Positions 6,484-7,081 of a stretch of 7,081 bases of DNA are shown here, piece by piece. The stretch is taken from positions 1 to 7,081 of the forward strand of contig JAWLBW010000249.1 of assembly GCA_041687475.1 (NCBI GenBank). Direction: 5' to 3'. The notes beneath the pieces are model-generated. The model was not told the DNA's origin and ran no database searches. It saw only the letters and a program-made list of their open reading frames with translations. Numbering within the stretch: position 1 is the first letter of the stretch; every line of letters begins with the position of its first letter. A program made the translations under genes and the position numbers. Source of the DNA: JAWLBW01 sp041687475. GTDB taxonomy: Bacteria > J088 > JAWLBW01.

Positions 6484-6740
6484 GTTGTTCACGGCTTCCC
6501 CGTGCCACCCGAGCAGCCCCCGTTCAGGGTGCAAGTGCACCAAGCGGGTCCACGGCCGGGGGTAGTAAGTGAGGCCCCCTTTCAGGGGGCACGTGCACCA
6601 AGCGGGTCCACGGCCGGGGGTAGTAAGTGAGGCCCCCTTTCAGGGGGCACGTGCACCAAGCGGGTTCACGGCCGGGGGTAGCCCCAAGTGAGGCCCCCTT
6701 TCAGGGGGCAAGTGCAATAAGTGGGCTCACGGCCGGGGGT
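6484..6740. repeat. Tandem repeat array, unit about 58 bp, one hairpin per full unit
   Basis: Two identical 58-bp copies (6535-6592 and 6593-6650) are followed by a 61-bp variant (6651-6711; C-to-T and C-to-A changes and a net 3-nt insertion after GGGGGTAG) and a truncated copy (6712-6740). A degenerate copy precedes them (about 6484-6534, sharing TTCACGGC and a decayed hairpin half). Each full unit has the order GTGCACCAAGCGGGT, CACGGCCGGGGGTAG, AAGTGAG, then a perfect hairpin GCCCCCT-TTC-AGGGGGC. Hairpins are at 6574-6590, 6632-6648 and 6693-6709. Unit boundaries create the palindrome GCACGTGC. It sits between two convergent genes with no coding potential I trust. Candidate roles are a bidirectional transcription barrier, a REP-like element or a protein-binding array. 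Confidence 0.85.
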
Positions 6741-6745
6741 TCCCA

Positions 6746-6771
6746 CCGACGTCCGACGTCCGCCGTCCGCC
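6746..6771. repeat. Short heptamer direct repeat GTCCG(A/C)C
   Basis: GTCCGAC (6751-6757), GTCCGCC (6758-6764) and GTCCGCC (6765-6771), preceded by a partial copy CCGAC (6746-6750). It is a simple-sequence tract in the non-coding gap between the 58-bp array and the stress-protein gene. No function is evident. Confidence 0.6.
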
Positions 6772-6779
6772 GACCACCA

Positions 6780-6797
6780 TGCAGCCGTGCTGCACGG
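6780..6797. terminator. Overlapping hairpins just beyond the leftward gene, possible terminator
   Basis: TGCAGC-CGT-GCTGCA (6780-6794) forms a 6-bp stem and CCGTG-CTG-CACGG (6785-6797) a competing 5-bp stem. They lie 10-30 nt downstream of the stop of the leftward gene (6808-6810). There is no T-tract on the leftward strand, so termination activity is only a possibility. Confidence 0.3.
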
Positions 6798-6807
6798 GGC
6801 TCGCACC

Positions 6808-7081
6808 TCAATGCTGCACGAGCACGGCTACCGGGCAGGTCGCGAGCTGGAGAATCGTCTCGACCTGGGGGCCGAAGTACGCGCGCCGCGTACCCGGTCG
6901 CAATTGGGCGCTCATGACGATCAGATCGTAGCCGCGTTCCTGCGCGAGCTGCACGATGGCCTCGCCCGAGCGTCGGGCACGGAAGGTAAGCTCTTCCAGC
7001 GCCGAGCCGGTCTGCGAGCCCTGCGTTTCGTCGCCGCCGGGGGCAATGTAGGCGTACAGCGGGTACAGCTGATTGGGCGGC
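6808..7081 (-). CDS. Universal stress protein (UspA) domain, C-terminal part
   Basis: Read on the minus strand from the window edge, 90 residues end at TGA (TCA at 6808-6810); the N-terminus is outside. The Usp signature is clear: an amphipathic helix, AIVQLAQERGYDLIVMSAQ (residues 41-59), then a loop, and the final helix-strand pair VETILQLATCPVAVLVQH (73-90), equivalent to the usual 'V..VL..A.CPVLVV' ending. The ATP-binding loop, normally G-x2-G-x9-G-S/T after the 'DLIVM' strand, reads SAQLRPGTRRAYFGPQ here, so the first two glycines are Ser and Leu and the last residue is Pro; ATP binding is doubtful. It could be a stand-alone Usp or the regulatory tail of a transporter, since Usp domains are also found fused to permeases and antiporters. 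It faces the antiporter operon tail to tail. Confidence 0.8.
   Translation of the reverse strand, partial: PPNQLYPLYAYIAPGGDETQGSQTGSALEELTFRARRSGEAIVQLAQERGYDLIVMSAQLRPGTRRAYFGPQVETILQLATCPVAVLVQH

Noticed and set aside
6484..6740. CRISPR array
   Set aside because: The repeats are directly adjacent with no variable spacers, so this is a tandem repeat and not repeat-spacer structure; no cas genes are visible.
6627..6917. A 96-codon plus-strand open frame over the repeat array and the Usp end
   Set aside because: Translates repeat sequence and then the wrong strand of the Usp coding region; low-complexity, no ribosome-binding site.

Overview
The window carries one rightward operon for a membrane ion-translocating complex of the Mrp / membrane-bound hydrogenase (Mbh) type, followed by a short repeat-rich intergenic region and the 3' end of a leftward universal-stress-protein gene. 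The DNA is G+C-rich (roughly 60-65% by eye), avoids TTA/CTA/TCA codons, has tightly packed genes with Shine-Dalgarno-like sites, and has no archaeal hallmarks that I can see. It is most likely a Gram-negative bacterium, proteobacterial or similar. The sequence alone does not fix the genus.

Region 1-1296 holds the small membrane subunits: the C-terminus of an MbhD/DUF4040 protein, an MbhE-like protein, MnhB (MbhF) and MnhC (MbhG, NuoK-like). Together the MbhD and MbhE pieces correspond to the C-terminal part of MrpA, so this is a split-MrpA layout. Every junction overlaps by 4 or 8 nt. Region 1293-6411 holds three large antiporter-like subunits of the NuoL/M/N-MrpA/D family (500, 494 and 576 aa). 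An 85-aa two-helix protein sits between the second and third. No hydrogenase or Nuo catalytic subunits are visible. The simplest reading is a stand-alone multi-subunit Na+/H+ (monovalent cation/proton) antiporter, with mnhE/F/G-type genes expected just upstream of the window. Coupling to a redox module outside the window cannot be excluded.

The three large subunits are not equivalent. The first has Thr where the other two have the TM12-type Lys, the second keeps every key charged residue checked, and the third has Asn at the TM7 Lys position. This suggests divided roles inside one complex.

Region 6412-6807 is non-coding. It contains a hairpin just after the operon, then a tandem array with a unit of about 58 bp (two identical copies, one 61-bp variant and degenerate flanking copies), each full unit carrying the same 7-bp-stem hairpin. 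A small GTCCG(A/C)C heptamer repeat follows. The array lies between convergent genes and may act as a transcription barrier or be a REP-like element. At 6808-7081 a leftward gene encodes a C-terminal UspA-type domain whose usual glycine-rich ATP-binding motif is degenerate.

I found no clear previously undescribed system. The most noteworthy items are the 58-bp hairpin array, the small conserved 85-aa subunit, and the differing charged residues among the three antiporter-like subunits.
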